This document shows positions 1 to 6,805 of a stretch of DNA of 8,646 bases, in pieces. The position numbers were made by a program, and so were the translations under genes. Within the stretch, counting starts at the first letter, position 1; every line of letters begins with the position of its first letter. Source of the stretch: Chloroflexota bacterium (GTDB lineage: Bacteria; Chloroflexota; UBA6077; CF-72); assembly GCA_019242065.1 (NCBI GenBank), contig JAFAWJ010000227.1, positions 1 to 8,646 on the forward strand. Reading direction: 5' to 3'. Under the pieces are notes generated by a model that was not told the origin of the DNA, did no database searches, and worked only from the letters and a program-made list of their open reading frames with translations.

Positions 1-4
1 ATCT

Positions 5-283
5 GTGGATCAAGGCGGTGTGGACAAAAGCTGTTCCGTCGACGAGGCGCTGCGTGCGCAAGCGGCGCTTCGCCAGCTTGCTGGGCTCGCTCCGGAGCAA
101 TTTCCGATGCCGGCTTTTGTGGGCATGATTAGCGACGAGATAGAGGAACTTCGGCGACTTGGGCACACTGACGACGACATCGCGGGGGTCATCCGGCAAC
201 ATTCGACCATACCGATCACGGCGCAGGAACTGACTGACTATTATGCTCCTTCGGAGGAACGGCATCGCCCTCGCGACCACTGA
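5..283 (+). CDS. Small conserved-looking hypothetical protein, possibly 5'-truncated by the window edge
   Basis: A soluble, acidic 92-residue protein read from a GTG at base 5; the frame is open to the window edge, so the true start may lie outside. I see no signal peptide or membrane segment. An N-terminal Ala/Leu helix (about residues 12-28, EALRAQAALRQLAGL) is followed by a helical segment rich in Glu/Arg (residues 42-52, SDEIEELRRLG) and then DDDIAGVIRQHSTIPITAQEL ending in DYYAPSEERH. The pattern 'EIxxLRxxGxTDxDIAxxIR...ITxxEL..YY' resembles small hypothetical proteins seen in several bacterial phyla, with a helix-turn-helix-like spacing. I cannot assign a function. The amino-acid pattern reads as a genuine protein, unlike the Arg/Ala/Gly-rich shadow frame on the other strand. 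It converges on the glycosidase gene. Confidence 0.6.
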   Translation: MDQGGVDKSCSVDEALRAQAALRQLAGLAPEQFPMPAFVGMISDEIEELRRLGHTDDDIAGVIRQHSTIPITAQELTDYYAPSEERHRPRDH

Positions 284-379
284 CGCGCAATGGACCCGCC
301 GCAGGCTGTTTGCGCGTTCGCGTTGGGGCCATCGACAAGCAGAGCACGAGCGCGACATCTGGAAGCCGCGCCGAGCGTG
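284..379. other. Convergent intergenic gap without a clear terminator
   Basis: This stretch lies between the 3' ends of the small plus-strand gene and the minus-strand glycosidase. I looked for a GC-rich hairpin followed by a T-run on either strand and found none. Termination may be Rho-dependent, or the terminator may not be recognisable by eye. Confidence 0.4.
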
Positions 380-2479
380 TTATGCGCAGCTGGCGGTGGG
401 CTTCTGCTGCCACGTCGGCAGGGGCGTCGGCGTTGGCGGCGGGGCCGGGGTGGCCTGCGCGGCTGGAGCGTTGGGATCCGGGGTGGGCGTGGCTGTCGGC
501 GTCAGGGCGACGGGCGCCAGCGAGTAGATGTACTGCGAGGCGTTGGTCGTCACGTTGCTGACGTCCATCCAGAACGCAATGCTCTTGCCCGCCAGCGAGG
601 CGCCGACGTCTACCAGGTCGAAGTCCCACACCGGATACGTCAGGTCCCCATCGGTCATCATGCGCTTGACGCCCGTCGTCACCAGCTGCGTCGGCCCGCC
701 GTCGACCGACTCGAACAGGTGGACCGTGGGATCCCAGCGGCACGGGACGGGCGTGGTGGTGCCCGGCGCAAGCAGCACGCCCGTGATGTTCGCGGACACG
801 CCACTCGCGTCGCGCGGCCAGACGACCTGGATCGGTGCATCGACGGCGGTCGGCAGTGGCTGGACTTTTTCAACCAGGATGCGCGGATCGCCGCCGACCA
901 GATACTCCGACGGGTCGCGCGGGTCCGTATTGTCGGAGGACGGGTACAGGTCCAGCGAGTAGAAGCCGTTCTGCGCCACGACTTCGCCGGTGTCCTTGCC
1001 AAATTTGTCGATGACGACCGCGCTCTTGGCCGACGCCGGAATCTTGGCGGTGACCAGCTTCGACGACGCGTTCCACACGATCATGTCGCGCTCCGAGCCG
1101 CGCTCGAGCGTCACGCGGTTGACCGCCGCCGGCCAGAGCCACTGGGTGCGGTTGGCGTTGTCCTGCAGCAGGGCGGTGATCTGGTCCTGGGTGGGTTGTT
1201 CGTTGGCGCCGTCCCAGGTGTACACCGCGCTGTCCACGTTGCTCATGTACTTGACAGCAGTTTGATACGCCGTGAATGCCGGACGAACGCTGCCGTCGTT
1301 GCGTACCAGACCGTACAGCTCGTTGGCGCCCTCGCGCGCCTCGTCGACGAACTTGTAAATGCTCATGCGCGCGGCGCCCGCCGCACGCGCCAGCGCGAAC
1401 GCCTGGATGATGTACGAGGCCTGCTGGTCCATCGTGGCGTGGAAGGCGGGCGGCAGCGGATTCATCGGATCGTCGTACGGGACGACGTTGGATTCGCCGA
1501 CCCAGATGGGTTTGCTGACGTCGTACTGGTCCATCGCGCGCTGGTACAGGCGAATCGCGTTGTAAATATTGAGTGGATTGGTGTACTGGTGGACGTCGAC
1601 GATGTCGAAGTAATCGCCATTGGCGGCGGCGGTCGGATCATGCGAGGCCGCCTCCATGAAGCGCGCCAGATATAGCGGTCGCTGGTTTTCTTTGTCCAGC
1701 CAGTAGGTCAGGCCCGGCAGGACGACCTTGGCATTCGGGTTGGCTTTTTTGATCGCCTGGTAGCCGACCTTGACCAGCTGGTACATGTCGCTGATCGTGC
1801 CGTCCCAGGTGTACAGGATCTGGTTGTTGTAGAGGTCCGGCTCGTTCCAGATGACCCAGGTGTTGATCTGTCCGGAGTAGCGCGACGCGAGCTTGTACAT
1901 GAACTGGCCCCAGTAATTCTTGGGGTCGTCGTAGGGTAGATACAGTCCGGCGGGCACGTTCGTCGGCTGCGGGTGCGCGGGCGTGCTGGTGGCCCACTGG
2001 GGAGTGTAGGTCGCCAGGCCGACGATCTGCCGACCGCGACTCAGCTCTTGTGAGATCTGCGCGTCGCTGAAGTAGCCGTCGTTCCAGACGTTCGGGCCCT
2101 GTTTCTGGATCAGTGACCAGGGGAAGATGATGCGTTCCCACTGGACGCCGGCTTGCGCGGCGCGGTCGGGGTTGTACATGGCCTGGACGGCGCCGAAGAA
2201 CGGTTCGTTGCTCGCGGCCGTGGGCACGGGGGCGGTGGGCGTCGAAGGAGGTGCAGTGGCTGCTGGCGTGGCGGCCGTCTGCGTCGACGACGGGGTGCTC
2301 GATGTCTGTGTCGCTGACGGGGCCGTGGCCGTGGCCGTCGCAGGCGGCACGCTGGGTGTGGCGGTCGCTGGCGGAACGGTGGCCGTTTGCGCCGATGCGG
2401 GGACCGTGGACGTCAAAAGCACCATCAGCGTGACAAGGATCGACGTAGCGCGGGTTCGACCCGGTCTATCAACTCGCAT
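380..2479 (-). CDS. Secreted clan GH-A glycoside hydrolase-like protein with Thr/Pro-rich linkers
   Basis: A predicted exported glycosidase of about 699 residues. From the ATG at 2479 the N-terminus is a classic signal peptide: RVDRPGRTR, then a hydrophobic SILVTLMVLL core, and an ASA|Q cleavage site near residue 30. A Thr/Pro/Ala-rich linker follows (about 32-89). The barrel domain spans about 95-415 and shows the two GH-A landmarks: WNEPDLY with E213 as likely acid/base, and VGESN with E329 as likely nucleophile. DVHQY (295-299) lies between them. WNEP is reminiscent of GH39, GH5 and related families; I cannot choose between them, and the substrate is unknown. A beta-rich region (about 430-655) and a second Thr/Pro tail (659-688) follow. 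An in-frame ATG at 2515 would add 12 residues but has no Shine-Dalgarno. AGGAGG lies 16 nt upstream of 2479, farther than ideal, so the start is uncertain. It is last in the minus-strand gene run. Confidence 0.85.
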   Translation of the reverse strand: MRVDRPGRTRATSILVTLMVLLTSTVPASAQTATVPPATATPSVPPATATATAPSATQTSSTPSSTQTAATPAATAPPSTPTAPVPTAASNEPFFGAVQAMYNPDRAAQAGVQWERIIFPWSLIQKQGPNVWNDGYFSDAQISQELSRGRQIVGLATYTPQWATSTPAHPQPTNVPAGLYLPYDDPKNYWGQFMYKLASRYSGQINTWVIWNEPDLYNNQILYTWDGTISDMYQLVKVGYQAIKKANPNAKVVLPGLTYWLDKENQRPLYLARFMEAASHDPTAAANGDYFDIVDVHQYTNPLNIYNAIRLYQRAMDQYDVSKPIWVGESNVVPYDDPMNPLPPAFHATMDQQASYIIQAFALARAAGAARMSIYKFVDEAREGANELYGLVRNDGSVRPAFTAYQTAVKYMSNVDSAVYTWDGANEQPTQDQITALLQDNANRTQWLWPAAVNRVTLERGSERDMIVWNASSKLVTAKIPASAKSAVVIDKFGKDTGEVVAQNGFYSLDLYPSSDNTDPRDPSEYLVGGDPRILVEKVQPLPTAVDAPIQVVWPRDASGVSANITGVLLAPGTTTPVPCRWDPTVHLFESVDGGPTQLVTTGVKRMMTDGDLTYPVWDFDLVDVGASLAGKSIAFWMDVSNVTTNASQYIYSLAPVALTPTATPTPDPNAPAAQATPAPPPTPTPLPTWQQKPTASCA
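2213..2386 (-). repeat. Low-complexity Thr/Pro/Ala/Ser linker-coding region of the glycosidase
   Basis: This stretch encodes about 58 residues made almost only of T, P, A, S, V and Q, with degenerate copies of PPATAT and related units just after the signal-peptide cleavage site. Such linkers tether extracellular domains and are often glycosylated. The underlying DNA is a set of imperfect repeats (gtggcc/gtcgctg type) prone to slippage. A second, shorter Thr/Pro tract at about 416-505 encodes the C-terminal tail. Confidence 0.7.
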
Positions 2480-2543
2480 GCCGCACGGGAGAATACCTCC
2501 TCGTGCCCGCGACATTCCCGGAACTGAGTTGAGAAACGTGTGA

Positions 2544-4037
2544 CTACTCGGCGCCCGAGGCGTGTCGCCAACTGGACTCGCGCGCCGCGGCAGACTTGCT
2601 CCACGACACTGGCAGCGTGCGCAGCACGCGCAGTCGCGGCCCCGACAACGTGCTGGCTTCCGGAATCAGCAGCACCAACGGCACCGTCACCAGCAGCACG
2701 CCCGTGAAGACCATGAAGATCATGTCCAGCCCGGCGGCCTGGTCCTGGAAGAAGGACAGCGCCAGCACGATGCACGAGATGCTGATGGTTCCGCCCGCCA
2801 GTCGGAAGACGCCGCGAATGCCCGTGATCGAGGCGGCCTTATCGGGAGCCTGGTCGATGGCGGCATTGCTCGACGCCGGACTGGCCATTCCCATGCCCAA
2901 CCCGCCAATCGACAGGATGATGGCCAGCAGCCAGAAGCCCTGGATGGCTATCACGCCCAGGTTCACGCTGGACCAGCCCTGCGCCATCAGCACGAAGGTA
3001 CCCCCGACGAAAAGCATGCCGATCAGCATCGGGACCCGATAGCCGAGTTGCTTGACGTACACGCTGGCCACGGCCGAGGTGGCCATCACCACCACCGCGC
3101 GCGGCGTCAGCACCGCGGCGCTCTCGAAGGGGCTCAGCCCGTACTTGACGACCGCGTAGAACGGAATGAACGAATAGAAACCCATCGTCACGGCGCCAAA
3201 CAGGAAGTTGTAGAGATTGGCAGCCAGGAACGGGCGGCCAACCAGCAGGTCGTACTCCATGATGGCGTTGGCGGTGCCGCGCGCGTGTCGGACGAAGGCG
3301 ACCACCAGCACGATGCTGAACACGAACAGGGTCCAGACCAGCGGATTGAAGGCCTGCGACGGGTCGTCGGCGATGAGCGTCATGCCGTACATCAGGCTGA
3401 CGATGGCGCCGATGAACTGGAGCAGGCCCAGGGCATCGACGTGCAGGCGTTTGGTCATGGCTTCGGATTCGGCGCCGGGCATCAGGAACAGGAAGCCGAG
3501 GATGAGGACGATGCCGATCGGGACGTTGATGAAGAACATCGCCCGCCAGCTCCAGTTCTCCAGCAGCAGGCCGCCGAGGTTGGGACCGATGATCGAGCCG
3601 ATCGGCATGATGCTGCTGATCAGACCGATCGCCTGGGCACGGTGCTCGCGATACTGATCGGCGATGAGGCCGATGACCGACGGCAGCAATCCGCCGCCGC
3701 CGACGGCCTGCACGGCGCGAAAGACGATCAGCACGAACACGTTCGGCGCCAGGCCGCACAGCAGCGAAGACACGGTGAACGTGGTGACACAGAACAGAAA
3801 GACACGGCGGCGGCCGAACATGTCGCTGAGTTGTCCAGCCAGCGGGTACATCACGATCTGGACGAGCTGATAGCTGGTCAAGGTCCAGCCGACCAGGGCC
3901 AGCGAGGTGTCGAGGGAGTCGGTCAGCTGGGGCAGGGCGACGACGGTGATGGTGCCGTCGATGGACGCCATCAGGACCGCGAGCGCCGCCAGCAAGAACC
4001 CGATGTGGCGCAGCGGTGCTGAGGAGTCACGAACCAT
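2544..4037 (-). CDS. MFS multidrug efflux transporter, DHA2 (14-TM, EmrB/QacA-like) family
   Basis: A 497-residue inner-membrane drug:proton antiporter by family. Hydrophobic segments run from about residue 11 to 460, consistent with 14 helices. Family landmarks are clear: a DGTITVVALPQL segment in TM1 (motif D1, D27), motif A GQLSDMFGRRR (68-78) in the first cytoplasmic loop, motif C-like GSIIGPNLGG (147-156), and the DHA2-typical WSWRAMFFINVPIG (162-175). Length is normal for DHA2. The substrate cannot be read from sequence. The hydrophilic C-terminal tail (about 470-497) is not conserved-looking. It begins 49 bp after the sigma-factor stop with only a weak ribosome site; a TTGGCA at 4072-4077 could be a -35 box, but the -10 17 nt on (GTTAGG) is poor, so read-through from the sigma gene is likely. 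It could export a toxic compound the upstream genes respond to, which is inference. Confidence 0.9.
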   Translation of the reverse strand: MVRDSSAPLRHIGFLLAALAVLMASIDGTITVVALPQLTDSLDTSLALVGWTLTSYQLVQIVMYPLAGQLSDMFGRRRVFLFCVTTFTVSSLLCGLAPNVFVLIVFRAVQAVGGGGLLPSVIGLIADQYREHRAQAIGLISSIMPIGSIIGPNLGGLLLENWSWRAMFFINVPIGIVLILGFLFLMPGAESEAMTKRLHVDALGLLQFIGAIVSLMYGMTLIADDPSQAFNPLVWTLFVFSIVLVVAFVRHARGTANAIMEYDLLVGRPFLAANLYNFLFGAVTMGFYSFIPFYAVVKYGLSPFESAAVLTPRAVVVMATSAVASVYVKQLGYRVPMLIGMLFVGGTFVLMAQGWSSVNLGVIAIQGFWLLAIILSIGGLGMGMASPASSNAAIDQAPDKAASITGIRGVFRLAGGTISISCIVLALSFFQDQAAGLDMIFMVFTGVLLVTVPLVLLIPEASTLSGPRLRVLRTLPVSWSKSAAARESSWRHASGAE

Positions 4038-4086
4038 TCGCCAGACAGCCTAACTGGGTTTAGAAGTTAACTGCCAACCGCCAGCG

Positions 4087-5352
4087 TCAGCGGCAGCTTG
4101 CGACGCGTGATAGCAGGACCTGACGCTGGCGCTCGCTGGGCGCCAGTTCCGCGGCGCGCTCGAACTCGGCGCGGGCTTCAGCGGTGCGGCCGAGACGAAC
4201 CAGCAGGTCGCCTCGCACGTTCGGTAACAAGTAATAGGAACGTAATGAGGGGGCGTCGCCGAGCGCGTCGACGACCTCCAGGCCGGCCGCCGGGCCATAC
4301 GCCATGGCCACAGCCATCGCCCGGTTCAGCTCCACCACCGGCGACGGCGTGAGCTGCGCCAGGGCGTCGTAGAGCGCCGCGATCTGTGCCCAGTTCGTCG
4401 CGTCGGCCGTGCGTGCACGCGCGTGGCACGCGGCGATGGCCGCCTGCAACGCGTACGGTCCGAGGCTGGCACCCGCCTGCTCGGCACGCGCCAGTCCCGC
4501 CAGGCCACGGTGGATCAGGAGCTGGTTCCACAATGCTCGATTCTGATCCAGCAACAGCACGGGCTTGCCCGTGGGCCCGACGCGCGCCCGCAGCCGCGAG
4601 GCCTGGAGCTCCATCAGCGCGACCAGCCCGTGGACCTCGGACTCGCCGGGCATGAGCTCGGCCAGGACACGGCCGAGGCGCATGGCGTCCTCGCACAGCG
4701 CTGGTCGCGTCCAGTCGTCGCCTGCGCTAGCCGAGTAGCCCTCGTTGAAGACCAGGTAAATGACCTCGAGCACGGCTGCCAGCCGCTCGCTCAGCTGGGC
4801 CGCCTGGGGCACCTCGAACGGCACGTGCGCCTCGGTCAGCGTGCGCTTGGCGCGCACGATGCGCTGGGCGATGGTCGGCTCAGGGACCAGAAACGCGTGG
4901 GCGATCTCATCAGTGGTTAGCCCACCCAGCAAACGCAGTGTCAGCGCCACGCGCGCGTCCATCGACAGCAGCGGATGACAGGCGATGAAGACCAGTCGCA
5001 GCAAGTCGTCGGGAATGGGCGTCTCGTCGACAATCGCCTCGAGCTCGGGGACGCCCAGAGCCTGCTCGATTTGCAACTGCTGACCAAGCAGCGCCTGTTT
5101 TTCCTGCAGGCGCTGTCTGCGCCGCACGGCGTCGATGGCGCGGTGCTTTGCCGTCGACATCAGCCAGGCGCCCGGTTTTTCCGGGACGCCCGCCGAAGGC
5201 CAGGTCTCCAGCGCCACGACCAGGGCGTCCTGGGCGAGCTCTTCGGCCAGACCGACGTCGCCGACGATGCGCGTCAGGGCCGCGATGAGTCGGGGCGATT
5301 CGATCCGCCAGACGGCATCGATCGCCCCGCGAGCATCTGCTGCCTGAGGCAT
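4087..5352 (-). CDS. ECF42-type RNA polymerase sigma factor with C-terminal TPR-like extension
   Basis: A 421-residue sigma factor that directs RNA polymerase to its own promoter class. Region sigma-2 spans about 18-80 (VGDVGLAEELAQDALVVALE, then KPGAWLMSTAKHRAIDAVRR). Sigma-4 spans about 115-172, with the helix-turn-helix TTDEIAHAFLVPEPTIAQRI. The long C-terminal part (about 185-421) is the ECF42 hallmark: EVIYLVFNEGYSAS (about 196-209), LYDALAQLTPSPVVELNRAMAV (about 327-348) and a TPR-like end NVRGDLLVRLGRTAEARAEFERA. Family work on ECF42 links it to DGPF (YciI-like) genes and no anti-sigma factor, the extension being thought to control activity; here a DGPF gene ends only 9 bp upstream and no anti-sigma gene is present. 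The start has a weak ribosome site (CCAGG) within a hairpin, suggesting translation coupled to the DGPF gene. The inducing signal is unknown. Confidence 0.93.
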   Translation of the reverse strand: MPQAADARGAIDAVWRIESPRLIAALTRIVGDVGLAEELAQDALVVALETWPSAGVPEKPGAWLMSTAKHRAIDAVRRRQRLQEKQALLGQQLQIEQALGVPELEAIVDETPIPDDLLRLVFIACHPLLSMDARVALTLRLLGGLTTDEIAHAFLVPEPTIAQRIVRAKRTLTEAHVPFEVPQAAQLSERLAAVLEVIYLVFNEGYSASAGDDWTRPALCEDAMRLGRVLAELMPGESEVHGLVALMELQASRLRARVGPTGKPVLLLDQNRALWNQLLIHRGLAGLARAEQAGASLGPYALQAAIAACHARARTADATNWAQIAALYDALAQLTPSPVVELNRAMAVAMAYGPAAGLEVVDALGDAPSLRSYYLLPNVRGDLLVRLGRTAEARAEFERAAELAPSERQRQVLLSRVASCR

Positions 5353-5354
5353 AC

Positions 5355-5372
5355 GCCTGGCTCAGCCCAGGC
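5355..5372 (-). promoter_or_regulatory. Hairpin spanning DGPF stop codon and sigma-factor ribosome site
   Basis: A perfect 6-bp inverted repeat, GCCTGG and CCAGGC, with a 6-nt loop lies between the DGPF and sigma-factor genes. On the coding strand the DGPF TGA (5362-5364) falls in the loop, and the 3' arm contains the only AGG-like ribosome site of the sigma gene, 3 nt from its ATG. A ribosome finishing DGPF would melt the stem, so this looks like a translational-coupling element. The arms are short and the context GC-rich, so chance is possible. Confidence 0.4.
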
Positions 5373-5793
5373 TCTGGCTGCCGAGCTGTTCGGAGAGCCG
5401 GGCCTCACGCTCGCGCAGCTCGGGGGTAAAGGCTTCGCCGAAGTCCTCGGGGTCGAAGACCTGGCGGATCTCGATGTCGCTCTCGGTGTCCATCGGGTTG
5501 GGACAACGCTTGACCCATTCGATGGCCTCGTCGCGGGACTTGACCTGGATCAGCCAGAAGCCGGCGATCAGTTCCTTGGTCTCGGCGAACGGGCCGTCGA
5601 CCACAGTGCGGCGGGTGCCCGCGAAGTGGACCCGCGCGCCGCGCGAGCTGGGGTGGAGGCCCTCGCCCGCGAGCAGGACGCCGGCCTTGACGAGCTCCTC
5701 GTTGTAGCGGGTCATCTCGGCGAGCATTTGCTCGGACGGCATCTTGCCGGCTTCGCTGTCCGGGGTGGCTTTGACCAGAAGCATGAAACGCAT
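5362..5793 (-). CDS. YciI-like (YCII-related, 'DGPF') protein, ECF42 partner
   Basis: A 143-residue cytoplasmic protein with a ferredoxin-like YciI domain. It opens MRFMLLVKATPDSEAG and carries VVDGPFAETKELIAGFW (64-80) with the signature DGPF at 66-69, then WLIQVKSRDEAIEWVKRCP and DIEIRQVF. Many family members have MRYMLLI at the start and this DGPF core. The biochemical role is unsettled; it is the usual genomic partner and target of ECF42 sigma factors. The frame is open upstream to 5976, but the ATG at 5793 is chosen because the domain begins exactly there and AAGGAG lies 11 nt before it. It is the first gene of a two-gene unit with the sigma factor 9 bp downstream. The C-terminal 25 residues (AFTPELREREARLSEQLGSQSLG) form a charged helix beyond the domain core. 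Confidence 0.92.
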   Translation of the reverse strand: MRFMLLVKATPDSEAGKMPSEQMLAEMTRYNEELVKAGVLLAGEGLHPSSRGARVHFAGTRRTVVDGPFAETKELIAGFWLIQVKSRDEAIEWVKRCPNPMDTESDIEIRQVFDPEDFGEAFTPELREREARLSEQLGSQSLG

Positions 5794-5816
5794 ACGGGGT
5801 GATTCTCCTTCACCGA

Positions 5817-5846
5817 GACATCGAACGGTGGAGGCGAAAATCGACA
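5817..5846 (-). promoter_or_regulatory. Candidate ECF42-dependent promoter of the DGPF-sigma operon
   Basis: On the minus strand TGTCGA (5841-5846) is followed after exactly 17 nt by CGATGT (5818-5823). From memory of the ECF42 literature, target promoters carry TGTCGA at -35 and a CGA(T/A)C-like -10, usually ahead of DGPF genes. Here the pair sits 24 nt upstream of the DGPF start codon and just after the end of the AHSA1 gene. The match of both boxes, the spacing and the location makes autoregulation by the sigma factor likely. Confidence 0.65.
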
Positions 5847-5857
5847 CCTGCGAGGAA

Positions 5858-5890
5858 TCAGAAGTCAGAACTCTGACTTCTGAGTTCTGA
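5858..5890. repeat. Heptamer-based palindrome at the 3' end of the AHSA1 gene
   Basis: A perfect 12-bp inverted repeat, TCAGAAGTCAGA (5858-5869) and TCTGACTTCTGA (5872-5883), is separated by 2 bp. An overlapping second inverted repeat, TCAGAACTC (5865-5873) and GAGTTCTGA (5882-5890), gives an alternative hairpin with an 8-nt loop. The whole block can be parsed into heptamers (TCAGAAG, TCAGAAC, TCTGACT, TCTGAGT). It resembles the heptanucleotide short repeats scattered in some bacterial genomes. It is AT-richer than its surroundings and encodes the last residues and stop of the upstream gene. It could also act as a hairpin barrier between the two transcription units; no T-run follows. Confidence 0.75.
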
Positions 5891-6805
5891 AAGGTACGCC
5901 CCGAGACGATCCAGGGTCTGGGCGCCGCCCTCTTCGGCGTGGTACTCGCGCCGCACCATCTCACGGATCGCGGCACTCGCGAACAGCGTGCGCATGGTCA
6001 GCCGCGTCTGCGTCGGCCCCTCGACGGCGAAGCTCACCGTCCCCAGGAACGGCGCTTCGTCCTCGTTCGCACCGCGATGCTCATACACCAGGCGCTCGGG
6101 CCGCGCGACCTCTCGAAACACGATGCGGTTCAGGTAGTCCACCCCATCCGGTCCATGCATCACGAAGCGCCATTCGCCGCCGGGCCGGACGTCCATCGAC
6201 TCCACGGTGTTGGTGAAGCCCTGTGGACCCCACCACGCCGCGACGTGCTCGGGCCGGGTCCAGACGTCGAAGACCAGCTCGCGCGGCGCCTCGAAGACGC
6301 GCTCGAAGAAGATGCCGCGCTCCATGGTTTCCAGGTGCTCGGCCAGGCGCGTGTACGACTCGCGCGCACCGCGCTCCATGCCGGAGGCGATCATCCCGTC
6401 GCGACTCTGGACCGAGTCGAAGCGCATCGTGTCGACCATGCGCGTGCGGCCGTTGCCGAGGTCCTCGAAGACGAGGCTGACCAGCAGCTCGCTCATCGGG
6501 TACGGGTCGTAGACCTGGGTCATGACCAGGCGCTCGGGGGGCACGACCTCGTGAAAGGTGCCGTGGAAGGGGTGCAGGTTGCCGTCTGTCCCGCGCTGGA
6601 CGAAGCGGTACGTGCCGTCGGGCCGCACGTCCATCTCGCACACGGGCAGCGTGTAGCCGCGCGGACCCCACCACTGAGCCATGTGCCGCGGCTCGGAACA
6701 GGCGGCGAAAACCAGGTCGCGGGGCGCGTCGAACACGCGCGTCATCACGAATTCGAGCTCGGAAGTCTGAGTGAAGGTGGTCTCAGGGGTCGTGCTGGTC
6801 GGCAT
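5858..6805 (-). CDS. Tandem AHSA1-type SRPBCC (START-like) two-domain protein
   Basis: A 315-residue soluble protein made of two homologous AHSA1-family SRPBCC domains. Domain 1 (about 17-157) has TRVFDAPRDLVFAACSEPRHMAQWWGPRGYT, DVRPDGTYRFV and PPERLVMTQVYD. Domain 2 (about 163-307) repeats the pattern with ERVFEAPRELVFDVWTRPEHVAAWWGPQGFT, DVRPGGEWRFVMHGPDG and RPERLVYEH. This fold has a deep hydrophobic pocket and usually binds small lipophilic ligands; no enzyme activity can be inferred. Most homologues have one domain, so this is a fusion or in-gene duplication. The ATG at 6805 is preferred over 6847 because GGAG sits 10 nt upstream. It overlaps the ArsR gene by 23 bp, so the two are co-transcribed. 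The last ten residues (SELRSQSSDF) are encoded by a short heptamer repeat and probably are not native to the fold. Confidence 0.9.
   Translation of the reverse strand: MPTSTTPETTFTQTSELEFVMTRVFDAPRDLVFAACSEPRHMAQWWGPRGYTLPVCEMDVRPDGTYRFVQRGTDGNLHPFHGTFHEVVPPERLVMTQVYDPYPMSELLVSLVFEDLGNGRTRMVDTMRFDSVQSRDGMIASGMERGARESYTRLAEHLETMERGIFFERVFEAPRELVFDVWTRPEHVAAWWGPQGFTNTVESMDVRPGGEWRFVMHGPDGVDYLNRIVFREVARPERLVYEHRGANEDEAPFLGTVSFAVEGPTQTRLTMRTLFASAAIREMVRREYHAEEGGAQTLDRLGAYLSELRSQSSDF

Noticed and set aside
290..1675. Long plus-strand open frame of 461 codons opposite the glycosidase
   Set aside because: It is Arg/Val/Gly-rich, has no recognisable motif and lies entirely antisense to a gene with a signal peptide and catalytic residues; long antisense frames are expected at this GC content.
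2213..2386. Repeat-rich DNA considered as a CRISPR-like or satellite array
   Set aside because: The repeats are short and degenerate, stay in frame and encode a Thr/Pro linker, so the protein explains them.
2562..4022. Plus-strand open frame of 486 codons opposite the MFS transporter
   Set aside because: Its product is an unnatural His/Asp/Gln/Arg-rich string, the typical mirror of a hydrophobic membrane protein, whereas the opposite strand carries clear DHA2 motifs.
4049..4077. Possible promoter for the MFS gene (TTGGCA, 17 nt, GTTAGG)
   Set aside because: The -35 box is acceptable but the -10 box matches poorly, so I mention it only within the MFS entry.
4975..5802. Plus-strand open frame of 275 codons opposite the sigma factor and DGPF genes
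   Set aside because: It covers two recognised genes and their junction and shows no domain.
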